From Paraburkholderia aromaticivorans (GTDB lineage: Bacteria > Pseudomonadota > Gammaproteobacteria > Burkholderiales > Burkholderiaceae): a DNA stretch of 64,000 nucleotides. The notes beneath the pieces are model-generated. The model had not been told where the DNA came from. It saw only the letters and a program-made list of their open reading frames with translations, and did no database searches. The translations under genes were made by a program, and so were the position numbers. The stretch spans positions 2,170,001 through 2,234,000 of the forward strand of contig NZ_CP022989.1 of assembly GCF_002278075.1 (NCBI RefSeq), read 5' to 3'. Positions 38,252-49,462 of the stretch are shown here, in pieces (position 1 is the first letter of the stretch; every line of letters begins with the position of its first letter).

Positions 38252-39646
38252 ATGGAACCCGCAACGCGACAACTGATTTACGTTTCGCGCGATCCGAGCG
38301 CGGAACTGAATACTCGGTTTCATCAGCGCGGCTGGCACGTTGAAGTCGTAGGGTCGGCGCGCGACGTGCGCCGGGCGGTTCGCGCCGGAATGGCGGCGGG
38401 AGGTCTGCTCGATCTGTCTAGCGATTTTCAGCCACACGAAATCGCTGCCTTCGAATCGTGCCTGACCATGCCGAATGTGGGCTGGGTTGCGGCCACCATG
38501 CCCGGTCAACTGCAGGACGCCGCGTTGCGTCGGCTGGTACGCGATTATTGTTTCGACTATGTGACGGTGCCGTATTCGGGCGACCGGATCGTCGACTCGG
38601 TGGGTCATGCATACGGCATGATTTCCTTGGGCGAGCCCGCTTCGAACGATGCATCGCAAGGCGCTGAAGGCGAAATGGTCGGCTCGTGCGACGCCATGCT
38701 CGCGCTGTTCCGCTCGATCCGCAAAGTGGCGATGACCGATGCGCCGGTGTTTATCTCGGGTGAATCGGGCACAGGCAAGGAACTGACGGCGGTCGCGATT
38801 CACGAACGCTCGGCGCGGCGCAATGCGCCTTTCGTGCCGATCAACTGCGGCGCGATCCCGCCGCATCTGCTGCAATCCGAGCTATTCGGCTACGAACGCG
38901 GCGCGTTCACCGGGGCCAATCAGCGCAAGATCGGACGGGTGGAAGCGGCCAACGGCGGCACGCTCTTTCTCGACGAAATCGGCGACCTGCCGCTCGAAAG
39001 TCAGGCAAGCCTGCTGCGCTTTCTGCAGGAGCGCAAAGTGGAGCGGCTGGGCGGGCACGGCGCGATCGACGTCGACGTGCGCATCATCTCGGCCACGCAC
39101 GTGGACATGACGGCGGCGATGATCGAGGGCCGCTTCCGTTCCGACCTGTATCACCGCCTGTGCGTGCTGCAGATCGACGAACCTCCGCTGCGCGCTCGCG
39201 GTAAGGATATCGAACTGCTTGCCCGGCACATGCTGGAACGTTTCAAGAAAGATGCGAGCCGCCGCTTGCGCGGCTTCGCCCCGGACGCGATCGCGGCACT
39301 GCATAACTACGGCTGGCCGGGCAATGTGCGCGAGCTGATCAACCGGGTGCGGCGCGCCATCGTGATGTCGGAAGGTCGTGCGATCACGGCGCGCGATCTC
39401 GAACTGGCCGAATACGTGGAGATCGTGCCGGTCTCGCTCGCGCAGGCGCGCGAGGCGGCCGAACGCCAGGCAATCGAGCTGGCGTTGTTGCGCCACCGCG
39501 GGCGCTTGGGCGACGCCGCGCAGGAACTCGGCATCTCGCGCGTCACGTTGTACCGGCTGCTGTGCTCGCACGGCATGCGGCATATGGAAGGCGAGCCGCT
39601 GGCTTCGCCGCACGGCGATTTGCCGGCTTCGGTACCGCATCTGTGA
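38252..39646 (+). CDS. Sigma-54-dependent enhancer-binding protein, VpsR/BerB-like (divergent)
   Basis: 464 residues. N-terminal receiver-like VpsR domain (about 6-128) with D54 in GLLDLSS, AAA+ domain with Walker A GESGTGKE at 170-177, GAFTGA at 217-222 and Walker B FLDEIGD near 239-245, and a Fis-type HTH near 415-440 (LGISRVTLYRLL). GAFTGA shows it can contact sigma-54. It is transcribed away from the Fap-like operon, whose promoter carries a sigma-54 signature, and is the likely activator. The relatives VpsR (Vibrio) and BerB (Burkholderia) use c-di-GMP to switch on biofilm matrix genes. Confidence 0.9.
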   Translation: MEPATRQLIYVSRDPSAELNTRFHQRGWHVEVVGSARDVRRAVRAGMAAGGLLDLSSDFQPHEIAAFESCLTMPNVGWVAATMPGQLQDAALRRLVRDYCFDYVTVPYSGDRIVDSVGHAYGMISLGEPASNDASQGAEGEMVGSCDAMLALFRSIRKVAMTDAPVFISGESGTGKELTAVAIHERSARRNAPFVPINCGAIPPHLLQSELFGYERGAFTGANQRKIGRVEAANGGTLFLDEIGDLPLESQASLLRFLQERKVERLGGHGAIDVDVRIISATHVDMTAAMIEGRFRSDLYHRLCVLQIDEPPLRARGKDIELLARHMLERFKKDASRRLRGFAPDAIAALHNYGWPGNVRELINRVRRAIVMSEGRAITARDLELAEYVEIVPVSLAQAREAAERQAIELALLRHRGRLGDAAQELGISRVTLYRLLCSHGMRHMEGEPLASPHGDLPASVPHL

Positions 39647-39896
39647 GTCGTCTGACCGGCCTCGTGTTTGTGTTGGCCGGTCAAACGGGTTTCGGCGAAG
39701 GATTCAAGGCGTTCGAGCCACGCTGTGACCGCGCCGCGCTATGCGCGCGCCATCCCCTTCAGTTTCCCCGCGATATTTTGGATGCCGGGCGCGCCGACCG
39801 GGCGCCGTCTGGCCGCGCTTGTTAAAATCGGGTTTTCCGCTCAATCCCCGTGGCGCCCGGATCGATCCCGACAGGCGCCGCGTCGAAGGAACCCGA

Positions 39897-40868
39897 ATGA
39901 AACAATATCTCGACCTCGTCCGCACGATTCTCGACACCGGCACGTGGCAGGAGAACCGCACTGGCATCCGCACCATCAGCATGCCGGGCGCCATGTTGCG
40001 CTTCGACCTTCAACAAGGCTTTCCCGCGGTCACCACGAAAAAGCTGGCGTTCAAATCGGCGGTGGGCGAACTGGTCGGGTTTCTGCGTGCCTCGCGCAGC
40101 GCTGCGGATTTCCGCGACCTCGGCTGCAAGGTGTGGGACGCGAACGCCAACCAGAATCCGCAGTGGCTGGCCAATCCCTATCGCGAGGGACCGGACGATC
40201 TCGGCGACGTGTACGGCGTGCAGTGGCGCCAATGGCCCGCCTACAAGGTGTTGAACGCAGACGCGAGCGCGCAGCTTGCCGACGCGAGCGCACGCGGCTT
40301 TCAGCTGGTGACCGAATTCGAACAAGACGGCAGCCGCAAAGTGCTGCTGTACAAAGCGATCGACCAGTTGCGTCAGTGCCTCGACACGATCATGCAGAAC
40401 CCGGCGGACCGGCGCATTCTGTTTCACGCCTGGAACCCCGCGGTGCTGGACCAGATCGCGCTGCCGGCTTGCCACCTGCTTTACCAGTTTCTGCCGAACG
40501 TGGTGCGCAAGGAAATTTCGTTGTGCCTCTATATCCGCAGCAATGACGTCGGGCTGGGTACACCGTTCAATCTGACCGAAGGTGCCGCGCTGCTGCACCT
40601 GGTCGGTCGTCTGACGGGGTATACGCCGCGCTGGTTCACCTATTTCATCGGCGACGCGCATATTTACGAGAATCAGCTCGACATGCTGCAGCAGCAACTA
40701 GAGCGCGAGCCGTACGAAAGCCCGGCTTTCGCGATTTCGGACCGCGTGCCCGAGTATGCGAAGACCGGTGTGTACGAGCCAGAATGGCTCGAGAAGATCG
40801 AGCCGTCGGACTTCTCGCTGGTCGATTACCGGCATCACGAGCCGCTCACGGCGCCGATGGCCGTTTGA
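39897..40868 (+). CDS. thyA: Thymidylate synthase
   Basis: 323 residues. The catalytic cysteine is in [10 protein letters not shown], with the RRI motif [14 protein letters not shown] before it and the dUMP loop [14 protein letters not shown] after. It makes dTMP with methylene-tetrahydrofolate; FolA recycles the product. Insertions make it longer than E. coli ThyA (264), as in other Burkholderia. The ATG at 39897 is followed by [13 protein letters not shown]. Confidence 0.96.
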   Translation: MKQYLDLVRTILDTGTWQENRTGIRTISMPGAMLRFDLQQGFPAVTTKKLAFKSAVGELVGFLRASRSAADFRDLGCKVWDANANQNPQWLANPYREGPDDLGDVYGVQWRQWPAYKVLNADASAQLADASARGFQLVTEFEQDGSRKVLLYKAIDQLRQCLDTIMQNPADRRILFHAWNPAVLDQIALPACHLLYQFLPNVVRKEISLCLYIRSNDVGLGTPFNLTEGAALLHLVGRLTGYTPRWFTYFIGDAHIYENQLDMLQQQLEREPYESPAFAISDRVPEYAKTGVYEPEWLEKIEPSDFSLVDYRHHEPLTAPMAV

Positions 40869-40902
40869 GCGCTAGCGGGCAAGCTGCCCGGTCTGCACGA
40901 AG

Positions 40903-40936
40903 AAAACCCCCGCGATGCGAATCGCGGGGGTTTTTT
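40903..40936. terminator. Bidirectional terminator between thyA and the FecR/DUF6600 gene
   Basis: A 10-bp stem (40907-40916 with 40921-40930) with an A-rich left side and TTTTTT on the right serves the two convergent genes. Confidence 0.9.
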
Positions 40937-40968
40937 CATGCGGCCTGCGAACCCGGACGAAGATGCGC

Positions 40969-43443
40969 TTAGCCTTTGTGGTGCTCGTCGCGGTTGCCGC
41001 CGCCCGAATGCTGGTCGGCGTGTTGAGGCTGCGCCTGAGGATGAGGCTGCTGTGCTTGCTGCGGACGCGGTTCCTGGCGCGGCTGCTGCGGTTGCGGATG
41101 AAACTCCGGCCGAGGTTGCTGCTGCGCCTGTTGCGCACGCGCCTGCTGCTGCGGCTGCGGATGAAACTCCGGCCGCGGCTGTTGCTGCACCTGCTGCTGG
41201 CGCGGCTCAGGACGCGGCTGCTGCATGGGCTGCGGATGATAATCCTGACGCGGCTGCTGTTGCTGCTGCACCGCCGGGTTCTCCGCGGGATGCGGCGCGC
41301 CGCGCTGCTGTTGCGCCATCTCCGGCACTCTTCCCTGCGGCTGCGCGCCAGGCTGCGCAGCGACATCCGGCCGCCCCGCCTGTTGTTGCGGACCGCCGTG
41401 CTGCTGGGCCATCGGCGTGTGCGGCTGCGTCCACGCCGGCTCGTGGCGTTCGTTGCCCGCCGGCTGCTGCGCTGCCTGCTGCGGCATACCGCGCTGCTGC
41501 TGTTGTTGCTGCTGTGCCCATGCCGCCGGGTTGCCACCGTTCGCTTGCGGCGGACGTGGCACACCGTTTGACGGACGTTGCATCTCGCGAGGCTCCTGGT
41601 GCTGGTTGGCCATTTGCGGCGGCATGCCCGGCCGCGTTTGCGGTTCGCCGCCATGCGGCGCTTCGCCCGGCCCCCGACCGAACTGCTGCCCACCGCCATG
41701 CGCCGCTTCGCCCGGCCGCTGTCCAGCCTGCTGTTCGCCGGCGGGGCCGCCCGGCGCGCCCGCCGCCATACCAGGCGCCCGTCCCGCGATATGCGACTGC
41801 ACGACCCGCACGTTCTGCACGGGCAGCGCGCTCGGGCCGCCCGCCATATGCGCCGGCACCGACGTCCGCACGACAGGCTGCCCGGCGCCCGACACCCGTC
41901 CGCCGCTTTGCGCGAAACGCTGGGCGAGGCTGTCGTGATAAGCCGCCGGCATCGCCGGACTGTGGGTCGCCACGACCGGACGTCCCATTGTCGCGGCAGG
42001 GGGCCGGTAATTCGCATTGCGCAGACCCGGCCCGAAACTCTCCCGCACTGGCGCGATTCCCGGGCCGCCCGGGTTGATCTGCGCGTTGCGCCATTGCCGC
42101 GGATCGACCTTCTGGGCGAAGCGTCCCACCGGCTGGCCGTGCACGAAGGCGGTCGCCGGCATTGCGGTCACGCCGCCCGGCGCGCGGTAGTTGATATACG
42201 TGTTGTGAATGTTGGTCACATTCACGTTGCGGTTGTAGTTGTTGACGATCGTCGTCCGGTTGACGCGGTCGTAGTAACCGGGGCTCCAGTGATCGTGATC
42301 GCCCCAGTGCGGATGCCACGGCTCGCCCGGGCCGAGCGGGAACCACGCGACGCCGGCCGCCACCGCGCCGCCGATCGCCAGATCCACGCCCCAGTTCACG
42401 CCGCCGCCACCGCCGCCCACGAAAGCGACGAGCGCGGGCGCATAGACGGGCGGCTCGCTGACCGCGACCGGCCCCGGCACCCATGCCCATGTGTCGTCGA
42501 TCTGTGCCCAGCGGCCGTAGTGGTAAGGCGCGAAGCCCCACGGCGCGTCGTCGACCCAGGTCCAGCCCCACGGCGCCTGCCATACCCAATGGCCGTCGTG
42601 ATACGGCGCCCAGCCGGCGGGTGTCGCGCGCGGCACCCACACTTCGCCGTACTGCGGCGAACTGCGCCACGTGCCGTTGGCGTCGAGATCCTGATAGCCG
42701 GGGATGTCGCGCGAGACGTAGCGCGCCGATACCGAGCGGTCTTCGGCGGCGTCGCGGCTTGCGGCCCACTGGTCGAAGCCGTCGAGGCCGGGTGCGCCGT
42801 TGTCGGCCAGCTGTTGCAGGTTGGTGCCACCGAAACGGATCTGCTGTCCGGCCTCGAGCGGCACCTGGCCGCCGTCGCCGTACACCGTCGCGCTGCCGCT
42901 GCGCACGGTGACGGTGGTGCTGCTGCCGTCCGGCGCGACGTCGACGCGATAGTCGCCGGGGCCGTTCAGGCCGAGGGCGAGATTCGGCGTGTCGATTTCA
43001 TACGATGAGCCCGGCGCGAGTTCGCGCACACGCGCCGACAGGGTGCCCTGAGCGACTTTGAGCTGGGCGCTGGTGTCGTCGAGATTCAGCAGGTCGAGGC
43101 TGGTGGTCGGGCCGAGGCGCACCGCCGTCGAGCCGATGTGAAGCTCAGAGCGGGCGTTCTGATCGTTCCACAGCTGGTCGCCGGTGGTGAGCGGCCGGTT
43201 GATCTGCGCGTACGACCAGTCGCTCGCCCCGGCCGGTTCCGTGGTGACCGCACCGGCCGTGTAGTTCAGGCGCGCGACGCGGCCCGGCGGATCAGTGTTC
43301 TGCATCGCGGCGGCGGCCTGAGGTGCCTGCTGGATTTCCTGCGCGAGCGGCGCCTCGGCTGCGAACAGGAACGTGGCGGCTGCGATCAGCGTATAGCCGA
43401 CGACCCGGCGGCTCGAAGGGAAGTGTGGGGTGACTGTTCTCAT
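40969..43443 (-). CDS. Secreted FecR/DUF6600-domain protein with Q/P/H-rich tail
   Basis: 824 residues. Signal peptide to about residue 35. A FecR-like domain follows (about 60-215: LTTGDQLWNDQNARSELHIG, QLKVAQGTLSARVREL). Then comes the DUF6600 Trp-rich region (about 240-340: GYGEVW-type, GWAPYHDGHWVW, APWGWTWVDD). The last ~270 residues are low complexity, dominated by Gln, Pro, His, Gly and Arg with imperfect QPRPEFHPQPQ repeats. It is probably periplasmic or envelope-associated; the function is unknown. It stands alone, convergent with thyA. Confidence 0.82.
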   Translation of the reverse strand: MRTVTPHFPSSRRVVGYTLIAAATFLFAAEAPLAQEIQQAPQAAAAMQNTDPPGRVARLNYTAGAVTTEPAGASDWSYAQINRPLTTGDQLWNDQNARSELHIGSTAVRLGPTTSLDLLNLDDTSAQLKVAQGTLSARVRELAPGSSYEIDTPNLALGLNGPGDYRVDVAPDGSSTTVTVRSGSATVYGDGGQVPLEAGQQIRFGGTNLQQLADNGAPGLDGFDQWAASRDAAEDRSVSARYVSRDIPGYQDLDANGTWRSSPQYGEVWVPRATPAGWAPYHDGHWVWQAPWGWTWVDDAPWGFAPYHYGRWAQIDDTWAWVPGPVAVSEPPVYAPALVAFVGGGGGGVNWGVDLAIGGAVAAGVAWFPLGPGEPWHPHWGDHDHWSPGYYDRVNRTTIVNNYNRNVNVTNIHNTYINYRAPGGVTAMPATAFVHGQPVGRFAQKVDPRQWRNAQINPGGPGIAPVRESFGPGLRNANYRPPAATMGRPVVATHSPAMPAAYHDSLAQRFAQSGGRVSGAGQPVVRTSVPAHMAGGPSALPVQNVRVVQSHIAGRAPGMAAGAPGGPAGEQQAGQRPGEAAHGGGQQFGRGPGEAPHGGEPQTRPGMPPQMANQHQEPREMQRPSNGVPRPPQANGGNPAAWAQQQQQQQRGMPQQAAQQPAGNERHEPAWTQPHTPMAQQHGGPQQQAGRPDVAAQPGAQPQGRVPEMAQQQRGAPHPAENPAVQQQQQPRQDYHPQPMQQPRPEPRQQQVQQQPRPEFHPQPQQQARAQQAQQQPRPEFHPQPQQPRQEPRPQQAQQPHPQAQPQHADQHSGGGNRDEHHKG
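41080..41275. repeat. Imperfect direct repeats in the tail of the FecR/DUF6600 gene
   Basis: A block starting TGCGGATGAAACTCC occurs at 41093 and 41156 (63 bases apart), and a diverged third copy starts at 41231. They encode the PRPEFHPQP-type units. The spacing is a multiple of three, so the repeats can vary in number without breaking the frame. Confidence 0.7.
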
Positions 43444-43637
43444 GATTTATCTCCGACGGACGCGGCCACTTGCGGCGTCCGTGCAGTCACTGTACCCGTG
43501 GCGTTTGTTTCAAGGCCCCCACTTTTGTAAGGCCGCCTCGCTAGCGTGTAACAAAAGGTCTCGATTCAGCGCTCGGTAAAGCGATTCGTAAGCGGATTGC
43601 CGGTTTTTCGCTAAGACTTAGTGCGGCGAGAGCCGCC

Positions 43638-44351
43638 TTACGCAGCCAGAAACGCGTCGAAATGACGATGCCCAGCCGGCGTGATGCGCAGAATCCGCGG
43701 CCGCTCCGTGCGTTCCACCCACCCGTGCGCCGACCACGAGTCGAGCAGCGCCGCGCCGAGGGCGCCGCCCAAGTGGGGCCGCCGCTCGCTCCAGTCGGGA
43801 CAGGTGCAGGCAAAACGGCGGCGCCGGCTCTTCTGCGCCGACATGTCGATGCCCCAGTCGGCGAAGCGGGCGGCGCCGTCGGCGGTGGCTTCCAGCGACG
43901 TGCCATGCAGCGTCAGCAGGCCGCGTTCGATCAGCCGCTCGAACACGCGCACCGACAACTCGCCCGCCATATGGTCGTAGCAGGTGCGCGCAAAGCGCAT
44001 GTCGAGCGGCACGGTGCGCGCCGGGCGCGGCACCGGACGCTGCGGTGCGCTGACTTGCGCGACATTGGCGAGCGCTTCGATCGACGCGGCGATGTCGGGC
44101 GAGGCAATCCGGAAATAGCGATGCCGGCCGCGCACTTCGAGCGCGAGCAGGCCGCCGTCGGTGAGGCGCGCGAGATGGGCGCTGGCCGCCGACGGCGAAA
44201 GCCCGGCGATCATCGTCAGCTCGCCGGCCGGGCGGGCGCTGCCGTCCATCAGCGCCCACAGCATCGCGGCGCGGCCGGGATCGGCGAGCAGCGCACCGAT
44301 GCGGCTCAAGCCTGGGAAATGGTTCTGTTCGTCTGCGAGGGTGGCGCTCAT
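43638..44351 (-). CDS. ArsR-family transcriptional regulator with C-terminal extension
   Basis: 237 residues from the ATG at 44351, preceded by GGAG. The winged HTH is at about 10-90 (SRIGALLADPGRAAML, GLSPSAASAHLARL). The C-terminal 140 residues form a second conserved region with CYDH, CTCPDW and an HLGGALGAALL stretch, as in ArsR-like regulators of MFS exporters. It is divergent from the small lipoprotein and MFS genes and may control them. Metal binding cannot be confirmed. Confidence 0.85.
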   Translation of the reverse strand: MSATLADEQNHFPGLSRIGALLADPGRAAMLWALMDGSARPAGELTMIAGLSPSAASAHLARLTDGGLLALEVRGRHRYFRIASPDIAASIEALANVAQVSAPQRPVPRPARTVPLDMRFARTCYDHMAGELSVRVFERLIERGLLTLHGTSLEATADGAARFADWGIDMSAQKSRRRRFACTCPDWSERRPHLGGALGAALLDSWSAHGWVERTERPRILRITPAGHRHFDAFLAA

Positions 44352-44574
44352 CTGACGTCTCCGAAGGCGCCGCGAATAGGGCGCCATGCACTCCACTGTA
44401 TCGGGCTGGGTGATTCGATGTTTCAGCTTAGCGTGAACTATCGAATGCGGCACCTACGAAAACCCGGCGCACGCGGTCGGCCGGCCGGGAGGACGGGCGT
44501 TCCTGCCGGCGCGTCGGTACCGCGCAGGCCCGCCAGGCTAGAATCGAAATCTGTCCTTGCGGGAACACGTTGTC

Positions 44575-44724
44575 ATGAAATCTCTTCTTGCCGTCATTGC
44601 CGCCGCTCTGCTGCTCGGCGCCTGCGCGCAAGGCGGCGCCGGTTCGGGTTCGGGTTCGGGCGCGGGCACCGGCAGCATCACCATGTACGGCACGATCGAC
44701 GAAGGCATCACTGTCCGCAAGTAA
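44575..44724 (+). CDS. Small lipoprotein (49 residues)
   Basis: A short ORF with a clear lipoprotein signal: hydrophobic LLAVIAAALLL then lipobox LGAC with the cysteine at 17. The mature part is a Gly/Ser linker (GSGSGSGAGTGS) followed by ITMYGTIDEGITVRK. A charged start MKS and the stop at 44724 define it. I do not recognise a named family. It lies between the ArsR regulator and the MFS gene. Confidence 0.6.
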   Translation: MKSLLAVIAAALLLGACAQGGAGSGSGSGAGTGSITMYGTIDEGITVRK

Positions 44725-44861
44725 GCGGCCGACCGGCGCGTTCTGGAATAAACACAGGTCGACCCCGGCGGCTGGCAGAAATTGATGCATCATTGTCATC
44801 TCTGCCATCCGCAGCCATGTGACGATCGGGTCATCTCACTTCCGCCGCCCGGAACCTATCG

Positions 44862-46121
44862 ATGCCACCACCGTCCGCCGCTTCCGTCTTTCCCGCCCAG
44901 CCGACTGGCCTGCGCGACGCCGGCCCGCACGAGCGCCGCGCCGCGCGTGTGCTGGCCGTGTGCCAGGCGCTGTATACGTCATCGGTATCGATCGATCTGA
45001 CGCTGACCGGCCTGGTCGGCTACACGCTCGCCGACGACAAGGCGCTCGCCACGCTGCCGTTCTCGCTGATCACCGTCGCCGCCGCGCTGACCACGATCTT
45101 CGCGTCGTTCCTGATGGCGCGCATTGGCCGGCGCGCGGGTTTCGTGCTCGGCGCGGGCGTTGGTGCGCTCGGCGGTGCGGTTTCCGTGTGGGCGATTTTT
45201 CACCACAGCTTCTGGCTTTTCTGCGCCGGCACGGCGACGGTCGGCGTATTCCAGGCTTTCGCGCAGTACTACCGACTGGCGGCCGCCGACGCGGTCGGCA
45301 TCGAAGGCAAGAGCCGGGCGATTTCGACCGTGCTGGCGGGCGGCGTGGTGGCCGCGGTCTGCGGGCCGCTCCTTGCCGCGTGGAGCAAGGACTGGCTGGC
45401 GCCGGTCGCGTTCGCGGGTTCGTATGCGCTCGTAACGGGCTTCGGGCTGTTGTCGGTGGCGCTGCTGGCGACGCTGTATCGCGACGCGGCACCGGCCGTG
45501 AGCACGGCGGCGAGTCACGAGGCGGCGCGGCCGCTCGGCGAAATCGTGCGGCAGCCGATCTTTGCGGCGGCTCTTGCCAATAACGCGCTCGGCTACGCCG
45601 TGATGATGTTCGTGATGACCGCCACGCCGATCGCCGCGCTCGCTTGCGGCCACACGATCGGCGACGGCGCCGCGATCATCCAGTGGCACCTGGTCGGCAT
45701 GTTCGCGCCGTCGCTGTTTTCCGCGCGGCTGATCAAACGCTTCGGCGTGCTGCCGGTGATCGGCGCGGGTATCGCGCTGTCGGCGCTATGCGGCGTCCTC
45801 GCCTTGCGTTCGACCGATCTGCCGCATTTCTACGCGGCGCTCGCTTGCCTCGGCGTGGGCTGGAATTTCATGTTCGTCGGCGGCTCGACGCTGCTCGCGC
45901 AATCGTACCGGCCGTCGGAGCGCGCCAAGACACAGGCGACCAGCGAATTCACGACGTTTGCGTTTTCCGCGCTGGGCTCGCTGTTCGCGGGCCAATTGCT
46001 GGCCCGCTTCGGCTGGGCGACGATCAACGCCGCGATATTTCCGCTGCTCGGCGCGGCGGCGCTCGCCACGCTCGGCTACGCGTGGTCGCGCAAGCGGCAG
46101 GTGGCGAGGGAGGTGTCCTGA
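44862..46121 (+). CDS. MFS transporter
   Basis: 419 residues with about 12 membrane segments and the typical loop after helix 2 (ARIGRRAGFVLG). A drug- or metabolite-exporter-like major facilitator; the substrate is unknown. The stop overlaps the start of the following GlxA-type regulator (TGATG), so the two are co-translated. Confidence 0.88.
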   Translation: MPPPSAASVFPAQPTGLRDAGPHERRAARVLAVCQALYTSSVSIDLTLTGLVGYTLADDKALATLPFSLITVAAALTTIFASFLMARIGRRAGFVLGAGVGALGGAVSVWAIFHHSFWLFCAGTATVGVFQAFAQYYRLAAADAVGIEGKSRAISTVLAGGVVAAVCGPLLAAWSKDWLAPVAFAGSYALVTGFGLLSVALLATLYRDAAPAVSTAASHEAARPLGEIVRQPIFAAALANNALGYAVMMFVMTATPIAALACGHTIGDGAAIIQWHLVGMFAPSLFSARLIKRFGVLPVIGAGIALSALCGVLALRSTDLPHFYAALACLGVGWNFMFVGGSTLLAQSYRPSERAKTQATSEFTTFAFSALGSLFAGQLLARFGWATINAAIFPLLGAAALATLGYAWSRKRQVAREVS

Positions 46122-47251
46122 TGGCGGCGCGTCATATTGTTTTCGCGGTTGCGCCGGATCTGGTGCTGCTCGATGCGTGCGGGCCGCTGGAGGCGTTCTG
46201 GCGCGCGGAGTTGACGGTCGCGGCGACCGCGGGCGGAGGCGCCGCTGGTATCGCGAACGGCGTTGACGGTGCCGGCGCCGGCGAAGCGGGTAAAGCCGCC
46301 GGTTCGGCCGGTAGTGCGGCGCGACCCGTGGCCTATCGCACGACGGTCGCATCGATCGACGGCGGCATAGTGCAAACTTTCCCCGGCCTGCCGATCGTCA
46401 CCGAACGGCTCGATTCGCTCGCCGACCAGCCCATCGACACGCTGATCGTCCCCGGCGTCCCGGTCGACGAACCCTGCACGCTGCAGCCGGAGCTGGTCGC
46501 ATGGATCAGACGCCATGCGACGCGGGCGCGGCGGGTGTGCTCGGTGTGCACCGGCGCGTTCTATCTGGCGGCGGCGGGGCTGCTCGACGGCCGCCGCGCC
46601 ACCACGCACTGGCGCGACGCCCCGCACCTCGCGCGCCGCTTTCCGAACGTCCACGTGGAGCCCGATCCGATCTTCATCCGCGACGCGGGGCGCCGTGAGG
46701 GCGAGGGCGTGGTCTGGACTTCGGCGGGCGTGACGGCGGGTATCGACCTCGCGCTGGCGCTGATCGAGGAGGACGTCGGCCACGCGGTCGCGATGCAGGC
46801 GGCGCGGCGGCTCGTGGTCTTCATGAAGCGGCCGGGCGGCCAGTCGCAGTTCAGCGCGGCGCTGGCGGCGCAGGCCTCGGCGAACGGACCGTTCGAGGCC
46901 TTGCATAGCTGGATGGCGGCGCATTTGCGCGACGATCTGTCGGTGGAGCGGCTCGCCGAACGAACCCGGATGAGCCCGCGTACATTTGCACGCCGCTATG
47001 TCGACGAGGTCGGCCGCACGCCGGCCAAAACCGTCTCGGCGTTGCGGCTGGAAGCGGCCTCGCGGGCGCTCGCCGAATCGCGCCGGCCGCTCAAGCGGAT
47101 CGCCCTCGACTGCGGCTTTGGCAGCGAACAGAACTTGCGGCGGGCGTTCTTGCGGCGTTTCGGCGTGCTGCCGCTCGATTATCGCGAGCGCTTCATGTCG
47201 GCCGGTACGCCGCCAAGCGAGACTGCGTTCGAGGCTGCCCAGCCGGGTTGA
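46121..47251 (+). CDS. GlxA-family AraC-type transcriptional regulator
   Basis: 376 residues. N-terminal DJ-1/PfpI-like domain (LLDACGPLEAFWRA; VCSVCTGAFYLAAAGLLDGRRATTHW holds the nucleophile-elbow Cys) and C-terminal AraC HTH domain (about 255-355, LRRAFLRRFGVLPLDYR). An Ala/Gly-rich insertion (about 36-68) interrupts the DJ-1 domain. It probably regulates the MFS gene with which it overlaps. Confidence 0.9.
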   Translation: MAARHIVFAVAPDLVLLDACGPLEAFWRAELTVAATAGGGAAGIANGVDGAGAGEAGKAAGSAGSAARPVAYRTTVASIDGGIVQTFPGLPIVTERLDSLADQPIDTLIVPGVPVDEPCTLQPELVAWIRRHATRARRVCSVCTGAFYLAAAGLLDGRRATTHWRDAPHLARRFPNVHVEPDPIFIRDAGRREGEGVVWTSAGVTAGIDLALALIEEDVGHAVAMQAARRLVVFMKRPGGQSQFSAALAAQASANGPFEALHSWMAAHLRDDLSVERLAERTRMSPRTFARRYVDEVGRTPAKTVSALRLEAASRALAESRRPLKRIALDCGFGSEQNLRRAFLRRFGVLPLDYRERFMSAGTPPSETAFEAAQPG

Positions 47252-47359
47252 TGACGGGCGCGAAGCAAAAGCACTGGGAAAAGCCCACGCCGCACGCACG
47301 CTCGACCGCTTTCCCCCGGCCGCCGGCCCGGGCGCGCGACGCGGTCAATATTGCGCTCG

Positions 47360-47365
47360 TATAAT
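47360..47365 (+). promoter_or_regulatory. -10 element before the thioesterase gene
   Basis: TATAAT, 36 bases upstream of the ATG at 47402. No convincing -35 is seen. Confidence 0.45.
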
Positions 47366-47401
47366 CGCCTCCTTTCAATGCATCGATTGACCGGAGTCAA
47401 G

Positions 47402-47908
47402 ATGAGCACCCCTGCCGCAGCGCCGCTGGACCGTTCCGAAACCACTTTCCGCTTTCTCGCCGAACCGACCTCGGTCAACTTCGGCGGCAAGGTGCACGGC
47501 GGCGCGTTGATGAAGTGGATCGACGAGACCGCGTACGCGTGCTCGGCGGTGTGGTCCGGGCGTTACTGCGTGACGGTCAGCGTGGGCAATATCCGCTTTC
47601 GCCGGCCGATTCTGGTCGGCAACCTGGTCGAGCTGCGCGCCCGGGTCGTGGCGACGGGCCGCACCAGCATGCACATTCACGTTTCGGTGCAGGCGGGCGA
47701 CCCGAAGGGCGGCGAACTGCTGCAAACCACGGATTGTTTGATCGTGATGGTCGCCGTCAACGAGAACGGCCAGCCCGTGCCCGTGCCGGCCTTCGTGCCG
47801 GAGACGGACGAACAGAAACGCCTTGCCAGGTACGCGATCGATGTGAAGGAAGCACTCGACGCGATCGTCGAACTGAAGCCGGAAGAAGTGGCGCAGGGGA
47901 AGGTTTAA
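47402..47908 (+). CDS. Acyl-CoA thioesterase (hotdog fold, YciA/ACOT type)
   Basis: 168 residues. The hotdog signature is GGKVHGGALMKWIDETAYACSAVW, with the catalytic Asp/Glu in WIDE. It hydrolyses acyl-CoA thioesters in the cytoplasm; chain-length preference is unknown. The C-terminal tail is acidic and helical. Confidence 0.9.
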   Translation: MSTPAAAPLDRSETTFRFLAEPTSVNFGGKVHGGALMKWIDETAYACSAVWSGRYCVTVSVGNIRFRRPILVGNLVELRARVVATGRTSMHIHVSVQAGDPKGGELLQTTDCLIVMVAVNENGQPVPVPAFVPETDEQKRLARYAIDVKEALDAIVELKPEEVAQGKV

Positions 47909-48048
47909 GCGGCGCCCTTCGCGCCACTCGCAGGGCCGCGGGAGCGGTGTGTCCGCGCGGCCTGCCGTGTCGCAAACGATGCCGGGCGGTTCAAACACCC
48001 TGGCCTCGCCACTCGATCCCGCTGTGCCGTACCCAGTGACGCGGCCGA

Positions 48049-49449
<1,401 letters not shown>

Positions 49450-49462
49450 GTTCAACTCCGCT

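Noticed and set aside
41080..41275. CRISPR-like spaced repeats
   Set aside because: The repeats are imperfect, in frame within a coding tail, have no regular spacers and no cas genes are nearby.
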